This document shows positions 10,089 through 22,497 of a stretch of 64,000 nt of DNA, in pieces (the stretch's first letter is position 1; each line of letters begins with the position of its first letter). The position numbers and the translations under genes were made by a program. Source of the stretch: Cephalopachus bancanus (taxonomy: Eukaryota > Chordata > Mammalia > Primates > Tarsiidae). The notes beneath the pieces are model-generated. The model was not told the origin of the DNA. It worked only from the letters and a program-made list of their open reading frames with translations, and ran no database searches. The stretch is from the NCBI GenBank assembly GCA_027257055.1, contig JAPVLO010001717.1:1-64000 (forward strand), read 5' to 3'.

Positions 10089-11765
10089 CCGGAAACCCCC
10101 TACCCCCATTTCACAGGTTCCGGTTCTTCGTGAAAAAAGACGTTTATCCTTAAGGTTTTATGAAGGGAACACAATTTAAAAAAAAAATAAGTTCCGCCGC
10201 ACGGGGGGGATTTTATCATCATTTGGGGACATGCGCAACATTGAAAAACACTTTTACCCAAGAAAGGGCCCCCCCACGGGAAGGAAACCAAACAAGGGGG
10301 AAAAATGGAAAAAGGGGTTTCAGCAGGAGAAAAAGAAACATATACAAGAATCCGGGCACACACAACCTTCCCAAAAAGATGCCCATTTACTGGCCAGGAG
10401 GTATTCCCCGAATGTGAAGTTTTTTAGGACAGGAAAAAGGGAAAAGAAACAATAAAACAGAATTTCCCCCGGACAATAAGCCCCCCCCCCTAAAAATGCT
10501 GAGATCAGCATTTGGGCCCCGGGAGGACTTTCCGAATTAAAAGGGAGAACGCCCCCAAACACACCCGGAAGGGAATTTGAATGGGAAAAGGACAATGGTC
10601 CTCACCAATTTTAAAAAATCCCGAAAGGACACAGAATTTTTACCAAACATTTTCCAAGGGAGTTCCATTCCCACGGGGCAACAACTCTTTTTTTCCAAAA
10701 TTTCGGGGAAAGTTTTCTTCAAACAAAAATTTGAAAAAAAAAGATTTTGAAGACACGTGAAACCTCATGAAATTGACTCACGTGGGGTTTCCCTGGGCCC
10801 CCCGGGTGGCACCATGAAGCCTTTCCCAAGGGGGATTAAACTTTCCAGGCAAAAAAAGCTCTGCGGGAAAAACGAAAAAAAAACGGGAGATATGATTGGG
10901 GCATGGAAAAGGAAAAAAGAACCCCCAAAGATCAACAAGGAAGACCCTTCCCAAGAAAAATGACCCCCCCAATAAAACCCGGGTTGCCATTCAGCAACAA
11001 AGGGAGAATGACTATTTCCGCATAAAACGGAACGGGGAAAAAAATTATAGTACAAAAAAAAAGAATACGCTTTTAAAAAGGGTAGACCTTTTCCATGGTC
11101 CAATTTAAACCATTTCCCAAAAGGAAAAGCTTGGGTCTTATATAAATCAACGAGAGAATCTTTTTAAAAACCCGAAAAAAAAAACAAGAAATCAAAAACC
11201 ATAACCCTTTCCAGGGTTTCCCCGTGAAACCCTCATAAAAGGGGCAACCTGTGCCTTTCTATACAGAACAACAACGCTTTGGTGGAAAGGAACAGGTAAA
11301 ATAAAAACTTGAGAAAAAGGGAAAAATAAGTTTCCCAAAAAAACAGTAACGGGTTTTTTCCCCAGGGGGGCCCAGTTTGGATTCTTCAGGAAACTTTTCG
11401 GCCCCCAAGCCTCGGGTTTGTGATTTAAGAGAAACAGGGGGGTCGGATAACCGAACACCCGAAAAATTTTCCCCATTCAGTGAGGCGTTTTAAAAGCCCC
11501 CCTTTGGAAAACCTTTTTTCCAAACAAAACGAGGTTGGGCCTTGTTCAAAGCCCGAACCATTGTATTCCCAAGAGCCCTGAAACAAGGAAACTTTTTTCA
11601 ACCCCTAATAAGCCCGCCTTTTTAAAGGGGTGGAGCCGGTTATAGGGGGGCCGGGAAATTCACCGCCACCAAACGGTCCCTGCTCTCAGCATAAAGGGAC
11701 GCTTGAGTCAGGGTGGGCATAAAACCCCTTAAAAACTCCAAAAAACAAGGGCCCTTGGTCCGTCC
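10089..11765 (+). repeat. Unit 6, distorted (expected type Z)
   Basis: 1677 bp between degraded boundary motifs (ccggaaaccccc at 10089 and 11766). Landmarks in order: atttcacaggttcc (10109), attttccaaggg (10649), caaaaatttgaaaa (10723), ggtggcaccatgaa (10804), accattgtattc (11557). It shares many private differences with unit 5. Confidence 0.62.
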
Positions 11766-12020
11766 CCGGAAACCCCCCTACCCCCATTTCCCCCTTCCGG
11801 TTCTTCGTGAAAACGGGACGTTTTATCCTTACAGGCTTCCAAGGGAAAAAATTTTTAAATTTTTAAAAAAAAATGTTCCGCCGCATGGGGAACTTATACA
11901 TCATTTGGGGGGCTTTGCCAATTCACCGGAAAAGCCTTTCACCCCGCAAAAGGCCCCCCAAGGGGAAAGGGTCCAAACAAAAAAGTGGAAAAAGGGGTTT
12001 CCAGGCAGAAAAGTATAAAG

Positions 12021-12065
<45 letters not shown>

Positions 12066-13756
12066 CTCCCGGGGCACACACAACGCTTTCCCACCAGTAA
12101 CTGTGAATGTCTGAGATCACGCATTGTGGCTCAGTGGAGTTGAGCTTTCCTGAATGTGAAAGGCTGACGAGACGCACAGCCAAAGCAGTCGCCATGGAGA
12201 TCGTAATATACATGACTGGGAACAAGTGACAATCAGGAACTACACCATGCACCAATGCCTTAGAGGACTCACGGCCAGTAAATGACAGGGCAGCACACTT
12301 TTTTCAAAGCATTTTCCAAGGGAGATTCGCATTCAAAACAAGCACAAGGAAGGCAGACAGCTCTTTTTCGTCAATGCGATTGGCGGATCAATTGTGTTTC
12401 CTACAACACAAAAATTTGAAAAGGAGAAAGATTTCAGAATGCACCCAGTAAATTCACCGAGTCATGCATTCTTACTCTACTGTGGAGTTCCCATGGCCCA
12501 CCGGGTGGCACCACTGAGCTGCACTTTCCCATACGTGACCGATTAAAGTCTTCCTAGGTCAAACAGAAGAACTCTGCAGAGCATAACTGAAAATGAGAAG
12601 ACGACTGTGAGACTCATGTATTGGAGCATGCACCAAGTTAGAATAACATTGATAACCGTGAAAGAGTGCAGCACACAGTTCAAGACCCGTCTCCCAAGAA
12701 AGATGCACCCTCACAACAAGCCTAACACAGGCCGTCTGCGCTTATTCAGCAAGGTAAAAGGGAGAATGACTGCATTTCGCAGCATAGGGAAACGGCAACG
12801 GGAAAAACTTCACAGTATTCAAAACGAAAGCAAGTACTGCTTTTCTACAAGTGAGTGTGTAGCACTCATTTTTCTCAATGTGTGGCACAATTTACATGCT
12901 CATTCCAAAATGTGAAGTATTGGCATATCGCTCTGCTATGATAAATCAAGCTGTACCTTGAGAATCATTTATTACACCGTACACCCAGCAAGAAGAAAAC
13001 TACCAGCAAATAAAAACCAACGCAGTAGACCTTTGACATGGCGTTTCCCAAGCTGATACACACTCACAACGAGGGAGCGAGGCCTGTCAGCTCTTACTCA
13101 TACTTGCCAACGGAGGAGCAACTGCTTTGGATGGAAGAGGAACAGGTAAAATCAAAAACATTGTAGAATTCAATAGGTGAACCAATAATGCTTACCCAAA
13201 AGTAACAGTGAATCGGTCATTTCACTCAGGGAGGCACCATCATGTTGGCATTCTTATACAGGAAACATTTCATACAGCTCTGCTAGGCATATGCACTCAG
13301 TGTAGTATGATGTACGTTGAAGAGAAACGGAGAGAATCAGGTATCACACCAAAGACACAGCCAGTATAATCGTTGTTGCCCCATTCAGTGACGTGCAGTT
13401 TTGAGGAATGTCTCCCATGGAAGACTCTTATTTTCCGGAAACGAAACAGAGGCTCTCAGGCCTTTTTGGCAAATGAACCCGCAGAGCCATTGTATTCGGC
13501 ATTAGATGCCCATTTAAACAGAGGAAACTTTTCTGCATTCCCGGTGAATGAAGCCTGCTTGGTCACCAATGGCTGTGGAGACCTGGTTCCAGTCAGGGCT
13601 GCACGTGAAGTTGCAATCTGCTCACCAAACGGTCCCTGACTACTATAGTGTATACACAGGGACGCTCTGAATATCAGGGATGAGAGCGTGCACAAAGCCA
13701 GCTTAATACAGACTGCCAATGAATAGCAGTGCAGCGCACGCTTGGATAGCCTGTCC
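11766..13756 (+). repeat. Unit 7, type X, distorted up to 12063
   Basis: The first ~300 bp is distorted and ends in a 43-A run. From 12064 the unit is clean X sequence, matching unit 10 with few differences. Confidence 0.8.
12021..12063 (+). repeat. Run of 43 A at the edge of the distorted block
   Basis: It lies between tataaag and aattctcccgggg. In normal X units these are joined by about 14 bp of A-rich sequence (aaagtataacaaag). The run therefore replaces an A-rich linker exactly at the junction. No target-site duplication or element body is seen. Confidence 0.9.
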
Positions 13757-15949
13757 CCAGGAAGTCCCACCGTCACCACCAGTTTAACACAGGCTCTCCG
13801 TGCTTCTTCAGAAATGAAAACGGCACAGCATTGGTAGTCCTTAGTAGGTTTCGATGCCATAGGGAAAAACAATTTAGAATTCTCCCCATAAACAAATAAT
13901 GCTCTCCTGCTCGTCACTGGGGAGCACATATATCACTCATTGGGGCACTTTGTATCGCGGGGTTCTATCCGTGAAACACGAACGTTTCACTCTCGTAAGC
14001 AAAGGCCCTCTAAGGAAAGGAACACAAATCAAGGGGAAAGAGTGGGAATGAGGTATTACAGCAGGCAGCAAAGAAGAATACTAGTCATAGCAATGAGATA
14101 ACACTGCAGCACACATTTGGCACACACTTCACCAAGGAAGATGCCTATTCACTACAGGCCTAGGAGAGGCTATTCCCACCCGCAATCCACAGTGCAATTG
14201 TTTTCCCAGGACAGGAAAAGCTTAAAGAAACAATAACAAAGAATTCTCCCGGGGCACACACAACGCTTTCCCACCAGTAACTGTGAATGTCTGAGATCAC
14301 GCATTGTGGCCCAGTGGAGTTGATCTTTCCTGAATGTGAAAGGCTGACGAGACGCACAGCCAAAGCAGTCACCATGGAGAGCGTAATATACATGAAGGGA
14401 ACAAGTGACAATCAGGAAGTACAGCATGCCCAATGCCTTAGAGGACTCAACGCCAGTAAATGACAGGGCAGCACACTTTTCACACAGCATTTTCCAAGGG
14501 AGATTCGCATTCAAAACAAGCACAGAAGGCAGACAGCTCTTTTTCGTCAATGCGATTGGCGGAGCAATTGTGTTTCCTACAACACAAAAATTTGAAAAGG
14601 AGAAAGATTTCAGAATGCACCCAGTGAATTCACAAAGTCATGCATTCGTACTCTACTGTGGAGTTCCCATAGCCCACCAGGGGCACCACTGAGCTGCACT
14701 TTCCCATACGTGACCGATTAAAGTCTTCCTAGGTCAAACAGAAGAACTCTGCAGAGCATAACTGAAAATGAGAAGACGACTGTGAGACTCATGTATTGGA
14801 GCATGCACCAAGTTAGAATAACATTGATATCCCTGAAAGAGCGCAGCACACAGTTGAAGACCCGTTGTCTTTACTCAATACCCCAAAAAAGATGCACCCT
14901 CACAACAAGCCTAACACAGGCCATCTGCGCTTATTCAGCAAGGCAAAAGGGAGAATGACTGCATTTCGCAGCATAGGGAAACGGCAACGGGAGAAACTTC
15001 ATAGTATTCAAAACGAAAGCAAGTACTGCTTTTCTACAAGTGAGTGTGTAGCACTCATTTTTCTCAATGTGTGGCACAATTTACATGCTCATTCCAAAAG
15101 GTGAAGTATTGACATATCGCTCTGCTATGATAAATCAAGCTGTACCTTGAGAATCATTTATTTCACCGTATACCCACCAAGAAGAAAACTACCAGCAAAT
15201 GAAAACCAACGCAGTAGACCTTTGACATGGCGTTTCCCAAGCTGATACACACCCACAACGAGGGAGAGAAGCCTGTCAGCTCTTACTCATGAATGCCAAT
15301 GGAGGAGCAACTGCTTTGGTTGGAAGAGGGACAGGTAAAATCCAAAACATTGTAGAATTCAATAGGTGAACCAATAATGCTTTCCCGAAAGTAACAGTGA
15401 ATCGCTCATTTCACTCAGGGTGGCACCATCGTGTTGCGCATTCTTATACAGGAAACATTGCATACAGCTCTGCTAGGCATATGCACTCAGTGTAGTATGA
15501 TGTACGTTGAAGAGAAACAGGGAGAATCAGGTATCACACCAAAGACACAGCCAGTATAATCGTTGTTGCCCCATTCAGTGACGTGCAGTTTTGAGGAATG
15601 TCTCCCATGGAAGACTCTTATTTTCCGGAAACGAAACAGAGGCTCTCGGGCCTTGTTGTCAAATGAATCCGCAGAGCCATTGTATTCGGTATTTGATGCC
15701 CGTGTAAACAGAGGAAACTTTTCAGCATTCACCGGTGAATGAAGCCTGCTTGGTGACCAATTTGGGTGTGGAGATCTGGTTCCAGTGAGGGCAGCACGTG
15801 AGGTTGCACTCTGGTCACCCAACGCTCCCTGACTCCTATAGTGTATACACAGGGACGCTCTGAGAATCAGGGATGAGAGCGTGCACAAAGCCAGCTTAAT
15901 ACAGACTGCCAATGAATAGCAGTGCAGCGCACGCTTGGATAGCCTGTCC
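13757..15949 (+). repeat. Unit 8, type Y (2193 bp)
   Basis: Y markers are near 13830-13860, with the Y tail at about 15296-15835. The variable site after gacccg is long (14864-14889). Its last part is identical to unit 2 in the minus-strand frame 15487-16110, 11,584 bp downstream of the first copy. Confidence 0.9.
14864..14889 (+). repeat. Indel-prone site in monomer m3 (long form)
   Basis: Between gacccg and the conserved gatgcaccctcacaac, most units have only tctcccaagaaa. Some have a longer, variable piece, as here (ttgtctttactcaatacccc). Other long forms are at about 21410, 27963, 34519, 38872, 45380, 56244 and 62804. Confidence 0.75.
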
Positions 15950-18130
15950 CCAGGAAGTCCCCCCGTCACCACCAGTTTAACACAGGCTCTCCGTGCTTCT
16001 TCAGAAATGAAAACAGCACAGCATTGGTAGTCCTTATTAGGTTTCGATGCCATAGGGCAACACAATTTAGAATTCTCCCCATAAACAAATAATGCTCTCC
16101 TGCTCGTCACTGGGGAGCACTTATATCACTCATTGGGGCACTATGTATCGCAGAGTTCTATCCGTGAAACACGGACGTTTCACTCTCGTAAGCAAAGGCC
16201 CTCTACGGGAAGGAACACAAATCAAGGGAAAAGAGTGAGAATGAGGTATTACAGCAGGCAGCAATGAAGAATACTAGTCATAGCAATGAGATAACACTGC
16301 GGCACACATTTGGCACACACTTCACCAAGGAAGATGCCTATTCACTACAGGCCTAGAAGAGGCTATTCCCAACAGCAATCCACAGTGCAATTGTTTTCCC
16401 AGGACAGGAAAAGGTATAAAGAAACAATAATACAGAATTCTCCCGGGGCACACATAACGCTTTCCCACCAGTAACTGTGAATGTCTGAGATCACGCATTG
16501 TGGCCCAGTGGAGTTGAGCTTTCCTGAATGTGAAAGGCTGACGAGACGCACAGCCAAAGCAGTCACCATGGAGAGGGTAATATACATGAATGGGAACAAG
16601 TGACAATCAGGAACTAACCATGCACCAATGCCTTAGAGTACTCAATGCCAGTAAAGGACAGGGCAGCACACTTTTCACACAGCATTTTCCAAGGGAGATT
16701 CGCATTCAAAACAAGCACAAGGAAGGCAGACAACTCTTTTTCGTCAATGCGATTGGCGGAGCAATTGTGTTTCTTACAACACAAAAATTTGAAAAGGAGA
16801 AAGATTTCAGAATGCACACAGTGAATTCACCAAGTCATGAATTCGTACTCTACTGTGGAGTTTCCATGGCCCACCGGGTGGCACCACTGAGCTGCACTTT
16901 CCCATAGGTGACCGATTAAAGTCTTCCTAGGTCAAACAGAAGAACTCTGCAGAGCATAACTGAAAATGAGAAGACGACTGTGAGACTCATGTATTGGAGC
17001 ATGCAGAAAGTTAGAATAACATTGATATCCCTGAAAGAGTGCAGCACACAGTTGAAGACCCGTCTCCCAAGAAAGATGCACCCTCACAACAAGCCTAACA
17101 CAGGCCGTCTGCGCTTATTCAGCAAGGCAAACGGGAGAATGACTGCATTTCCCAGCATAGGGAAACGGCAACGGGAAAAACTTCATAGTATTCAAAACGA
17201 AAGCAAGTACTGCTTTTCTACAAGTGAGTGTGTAGCACTCATTTTACTCAGTGTGTGGCACAATTTACATGCTCATTCCAAAATGTGAAGTATTGACATA
17301 TGGCTCTGCTATGATAAATCAAGCTGTACCTTGAGAATCATTTATTACACCATACACCAAACAAGAAGAAAACTACCAGCAAATACAAACCAACGCAGTA
17401 GACCTTTGCCATGGCGTTTCCCAAGCTGATACACACTCATAACGAGGGAGCGAAGCCTGTCAGCTCTTACTCATACATGCCAACGGAGGAGCAACTGCTT
17501 TGGATGGAAGAGGAACAGGTAAAATCAAAAACATTGTAGAATTCAATAGGTGAACCAATAATGCTTTCCCAAAAGTAACAGTGAATCGGTCATTTCACTC
17601 AGGGTGGCACCATCGTGTTGGCATTCATATACAGGAAACATTTCATACAGCTCTGCTAGGCATATGCACTCAGTGTAGTATGATGTACGTTGAAGAGAAA
17701 CAGGGAGAATCAGGTATCACACCAAAGACACAGCCAGTATAAACGTTGTTGCCCCATTCAGTGACGTGCAGTTTTGAGGAATGCCTCCCATGGAAGACTC
17801 TTATTTTCCGGAAACAAAACAGAGGCTCTCGGGCCTTGTTGGCAAATGAACCCGCAGAGCCATTGTATTCGCCATTAGATGCCCGTGTAAACACAGGAAA
17901 CTTTTCAGCATTCACCGGTGAATGAAGCCTGCTTGTTCTCCAATGGCTGTGGAGACCTGGTTCCAGTCAGGGCTGCACGTGAAGTTGCACTCTGCTCACC
18001 AAACGGTCCCTGACTACTACAGCGGATACACAGGGACGCTCTGAGAATCAGGGATGAGAGCATGCACAAAGCCAGCTTAATACAGACTGCCAATGAATAG
18101 CAGTGCAGCGCACGCTTGGATAGCCTGTCC
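15950..18130 (+). repeat. Unit 9, type Z (2181 bp)
   Basis: Differs from unit 3 at very few positions; one is caccaaacaag at 17355 against caccaagcaag at 5771. Same length as unit 3. Confidence 0.9.
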
Positions 18131-20311
18131 CCAGGAAGTCCCACCGTCACCACCAGTTTCACACAGGCTCTCCGTGCTTCTTCAGCAATGAAAACGGCAC
18201 AGCATTTGTAGTCCTTACTAGGTTTCGTTGCCATAGGGAAAAACAATTTAGAATTCTCCCCATAAACAAATAATGCTCTCCTGCTCGTCACTGGGGAGCA
18301 CTTATATCACTCATTGGGGCACTTTGTATCGCAGAGTTCTATCCGTGAAACACGCACGTTTCACTCTCGTAAGCAAAGGCCCTCTAAGGGAAGGATCACA
18401 AATCAAGGGGAAAGAGTGAGAATGAGGTATTACAGCAGGCAGCAATGAAGAATACTAGTCATAGCAATGAGATAACACTGCGGCACACATTTGGCACACA
18501 CTTCACCAAGGAAGATGCCTATTCACTGCAGGCCTAGGAGAGGCTATTCCCAACAGCAATCCACAGTGCAATTGTTTTCCCAGGACAGGAAAAGCTATAA
18601 AGAAAGTATAACAAAGAATTCTCCCGGGGGACACACAACGCTTTCCCACCAGTAACTGTGAATGTCTGAGATCACGCATTGTGGCTCAGTGGAGTTGAGC
18701 TTTCCTGAATGTGAAAGGCTGACGAGACGCACAGCCAAAGCAGTCGCCATGGAGATCGTAATATACATGACTGGGAACAAGTGACAATCAGGAACTACAC
18801 CATGCACCAATGCCTTAGAGGACTCACGGCCAGTAAATGACAGGGCAGCACACTTTTTACAAAGCATTTTCCAAGGGAGATTCGCATTCAAAACAAGCAC
18901 AAGGAAGGCAGACAGCTCTTTTTCGTCAATGCGATTGGCGGATCAATTGTGTTTCCTACAACACAAAAATTTGAAAAGGAGAAAGATTTCAGAATGCACC
19001 CAGTAAATTCACCGAGTCATGCATTCTTACTCTACTGTGGAGTTCCCATGGCCCACCGGGTGGCACCACTGAGCTGCACTTTCCCATACGTGACCGATTA
19101 AAGTCTTCCTAGGTCAAACAGAAGAACTCTGCAGAGCATAACTGAAAATGAGAAGACGACTGTGAGACTCATGTATTGGAGCATGCACCAAGTTAGAATA
19201 ACATTGATAACCGTGAAAGAGTGCAGCACACAGTTCAAGACCCGTCTCCCAAGAAAGATGCACCCTCACAACAAGCCTAACACAGGCCGTCTGCGCTTAT
19301 TCAGCAAGGTAAAAGGGAGAATGACTGCATTTCGCAGCATAGGGAAACGGCAACGGGAAAAACTTCACAGTATTCAAAACGAAAGCAAGTACTGCTTTTC
19401 TACAAGTGAGTGTGTAGCACTCATTTTTCTCAATGTGTGGCACAATTTACATGCTCATTCCAAAATGTGAAGTATTGACATATCGCTCTGCTATGATAAA
19501 TCAAGCTGTACCTTGAGAATCATTTATTACACCGTACACCCAGCAAGAAGAAAACTACCAGCAAATAAAAACCAACGCAGTAGACCTTTGACATGGCGTT
19601 TCCCAAGCTGATACACACTCACAACGAGGGAGCGAGGCCTGTCAGCTCTTACTCATACTTGCCAACGGAGGAGCAACTGCTTTGGATGGAAGAGGAACAG
19701 GTAAAATCAAAAACATTGTAGAATTCAATAGGTGAACCAATAATGCTTACCCAAAAGTAACAGTGAATCGGTCATTTCACTCAGGGAGGCACCATCTGTT
19801 GGCATTCTTATACAGGAAACATTTCATACAGCTCTGCTAGGCATATGCACTCAGTGTAGTATGATGTACGTTGAAGAGAAACGGAGAGAATCAGGTATCA
19901 CACCAAAGACACAGCCAGTATAATCGTTGTTGCCCCATTCAGTGACGTGCAGTTTTGAGGAATGTCTCCCATGGAAGACTCTTATTTTCCGGAAACGAAA
20001 CAGAGGCTCTCAGGCCTTTTTGGCAAATGAACCCGCAGAGCCATTGTATTCGGCATTAGATGCCCATTTAAACAGAGGAAACTTTTCGCATTCCCCCGGG
20101 GAATGAAGCCTGCTTGGTCACCAATGGCTGTGGAGACCTGGTTCCAGTCAGGGCTGCACGTGAAGTTGCAATCTGCTCACCAAACGGTCCCTGACTACTA
20201 TAGTGTATACACAGGGACGCTCTGAATATCAGGGATGAGAGCGTGCACAAAGCCAGCTTAATACAGACTGCCAATGAATAGCAGTGCAGCGCACGCTTGG
20301 ATAGCCTGTCC
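18131..20311 (+). repeat. Unit 10, type X (2181 bp)
   Basis: Nearly identical to unit 4 (clean part) and unit 16. Near the 3' end the monomer junction reads tcgcattcccccggggaatg (20087-20106), a private change in which the palindrome is lost. Confidence 0.89.
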
Positions 20312-22497
20312 CCAGGAAGTCCCACCGTCACCACCAGTTTAACACAGGCTCTCCGTGCTTCTTCAGAAATGAAAACGCACAGCATTGGTAGTCCTTAGTA
20401 GGTTTCGATGCCATAGGGAAAAACAATTTAGAATTCTCCCCCTAAACAAATAATGCTCTCCTGCTCGTCACTGGGGAGCACTTTTATCACTCATTGGGGC
20501 ACTTTGTATCGCGAGTTCTATCCGTGAAACACGAACGTTTCACTCTCGTAAGCAAAGGCCCTCTAAGGAAAAGGGAAAACAAATCAAGGGGGAAAAAGTG
20601 GGGAAAGAGGTATTACAGCAGGCAGCAAAAAAGAATACTAGTCATAGCAATGAGATAACACTGCAGCACACATTTGGCACACACTTCACCAAGGAAGATG
20701 CCTATTCACTACAGGCCTAGGAGAGGCTATTCCCACCCGCAATCCACAGTGCAATGTTTTCCCAGGACAGGAAAAGCTTAAAGAAACAATAACAAAGAAT
20801 TCTCCCGGGGCACACACAACGCTTTCCCACCAGTAACTGTGAATGTCTGAGATCACGCATTGTGGCCCAGTGGAGTTGACTTTCCTGAATGTGAAAGGCT
20901 GACGAGACGCACAGCCAAAGCAGTCACCATGGAGAGCGTAATATACATGAAGGGAACAAGTGACAATCAGGAATACACATGCCCCAATGCCTTAGAGGAC
21001 TCAACGCCAGTAAATGACAGGGCAGCACACTTTTCACACAGCATTTTCCAAGGGAGATTCGCATTCAAAACAAGCACCGACAGCTCTTTTTCGTCAATGC
21101 ATTGGCGGAGCAATTGTGTTTCCTACAACACAAAAATTTGAAAAGGAGAAAGATTTCAGAATGCACCCAGTGAATTCACAAAGTCATGCATTCGTACTCT
21201 ACTGTGGAGTTCCCATAGCCCACCAGGGGCACCACTGAGCTGCACTTTCCCATACGTGACCGATTAAAGTCTTCCTAGGTCAAACAGAAGAACTCTGCAG
21301 AGCATAACTGAAAATGAGAAGACGACTGTGAGACTCATGTATTGGAGCATGCACCAAGTTAGAATAACATTGATATCCCTGAAAGAGGCAGCACACAGTT
21401 GAAGACCCGTGTGTCTTCACTCAATACCCCAAAAAAGATGCACCCTCACAACAAGCCTAACACAGGCCATCTGCGCTTATTCAGCAAGGCAAAAGGGAGA
21501 ATGACTGCATTTCGCAGCATAGGGAAACGGCAACGGGGGGAAAAATTCATAGTATTCAAAACGAAAGCAAGTACTGCTTTTCTACAAGTGAGTGTGTAGC
21601 ACTCATTTTTCTCAATGTGTGGCACAATTTACATGCTCATTCCAAAAGGTGAAGTATTGACATATCGCTCTGCTATGATAAATCAAGCTGTACCTTGAGA
21701 ATCATTTATTTCACCGTATACCCCCCAAGAAGAAAACTACCAGCAAATGAAAACCAACGCAGTAGACCTTTGACATGGCGTTTCCCAAGCTGATACACAC
21801 CCACAACGAGGGAGAGAAGCCTGTCAGCTCTTACTCATAATGCCAAGGAGGAGCAACTGCTTTGGTTTGGGAAAAGGGACAGGTAAAATCCAAAACATTG
21901 TAGAATTCAATAGGTGAACCAATAATGCTTTCCCGAAAGTAACAGTGAATCGCTCATTTCACTCAGGGGGGCACCATCGTGTTGCGCATTCTTATACAGG
22001 AAACATTGCATACAGCTCTGCTAGGCATATGCACTCAGTGTAGTATGATGTACGTTGAAGAGAAACAGGGGGAATCAGGTATCACACCAAAGACACAGCC
22101 AGTATAATCGTTGTTGCCCCATTCAGTGACGTGCAGTTTTGAGGAATGTCTCCCATGGAAGACTCTTATTTTCCGGAAACGAAACAGAGGCTCTCGGGCC
22201 TTGTTGTCAAATGAATCCGCAGAGCCATTGTATTCGGTATTTGATGCCCGTGTAAACAGAGGGAAAATTTTCAGCATTCACCGGTGAATGAAGCCTGCTT
22301 GGTGACCATTTGGGTGTGGAGATCTGGTTCCAGTGAGGGCAGCACGTGAGGTTGCACTCTGGTCACCCAACGCTCCCTGACTCCTATAGTGTATACACAG
22401 GGACGCTCTGAGAATCAGGGATGAGAGCGTGCACAAAGCCAGCTTAATACAGACTGCCAATGAATAGCAGTGCAGCGCACGCTTGGATAGCCTGTCC
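20312..22497 (+). repeat. Unit 11, type Y (2186 bp)
   Basis: Typical Y unit with the long variable site (21406-21433) but scattered homopolymer indels: gaaaacgcac (20371), aaaagggaaaac (20570), acggggggaaaaa (21533), ggtttgggaaaaggg (21863), gggaaaatttt (22261). A likely low-quality consensus stretch. Confidence 0.87.

Larger units (their letters stand above)
6547..11765 (+). repeat. Higher-order repeat copy H2, mostly distorted
   Basis: The first ~850 bp is a normal X unit. The rest lies in the distorted block. It is 5219 bp instead of about 6545, because the distorted units are some 23% short. Phase is kept: the next clean unit after the block is again X, followed by Y and Z, so a whole number of three units was traversed. 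The clean flanks at 7373 and 12408 hold the same motif (acaacacaaaaatttg), 5035 bp apart. Confidence 0.7.
7401..12063 (+). repeat. Distorted block of three shortened satellite units
   Basis: Landmark order and strand match the satellite, but the sequence is some 23% short per unit, with many lost bases and stretched runs of A, C, G and T. The same landmark (acaacaaaaaattt and variants) lies at about 7373, 9063, 10722 and 12408, so the three units measure about 1690, 1659 and 1686 bp. The left edge is abrupt (normal to 7400) and the right edge is a 43-A run followed by perfect satellite. Frames inside it, including lysine- and phenylalanine-rich ones, come from the homopolymers and are not genes. 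Confidence 0.82.
11766..18130 (+). repeat. Higher-order repeat copy H3 (X-Y-Z)
   Basis: The X unit begins in the distorted block and is clean from 12064. Y (13757) and Z (15950) are intact. From about 12,900 onward H3 is nearly identical to H5 at an offset of 13,095-13,097 bp; long identical open frames mark this (for example 16590-16907 against 29685-30002). It is 6365 bp long, the shortfall lying wholly in the distorted first 300 bp. Confidence 0.85.

Noticed and set aside
12021..12063. Poly-A run as the tail of a SINE or LINE insertion
   Set aside because: No element body upstream and no target-site duplication. The sequence on both sides is the same satellite in phase.
7549..12255. Lysine-rich plus-strand and phenylalanine-rich minus-strand frames in the distorted block
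   Set aside because: They are translations of stretched homopolymers and of the 43-A run, out of step with the parent satellite.
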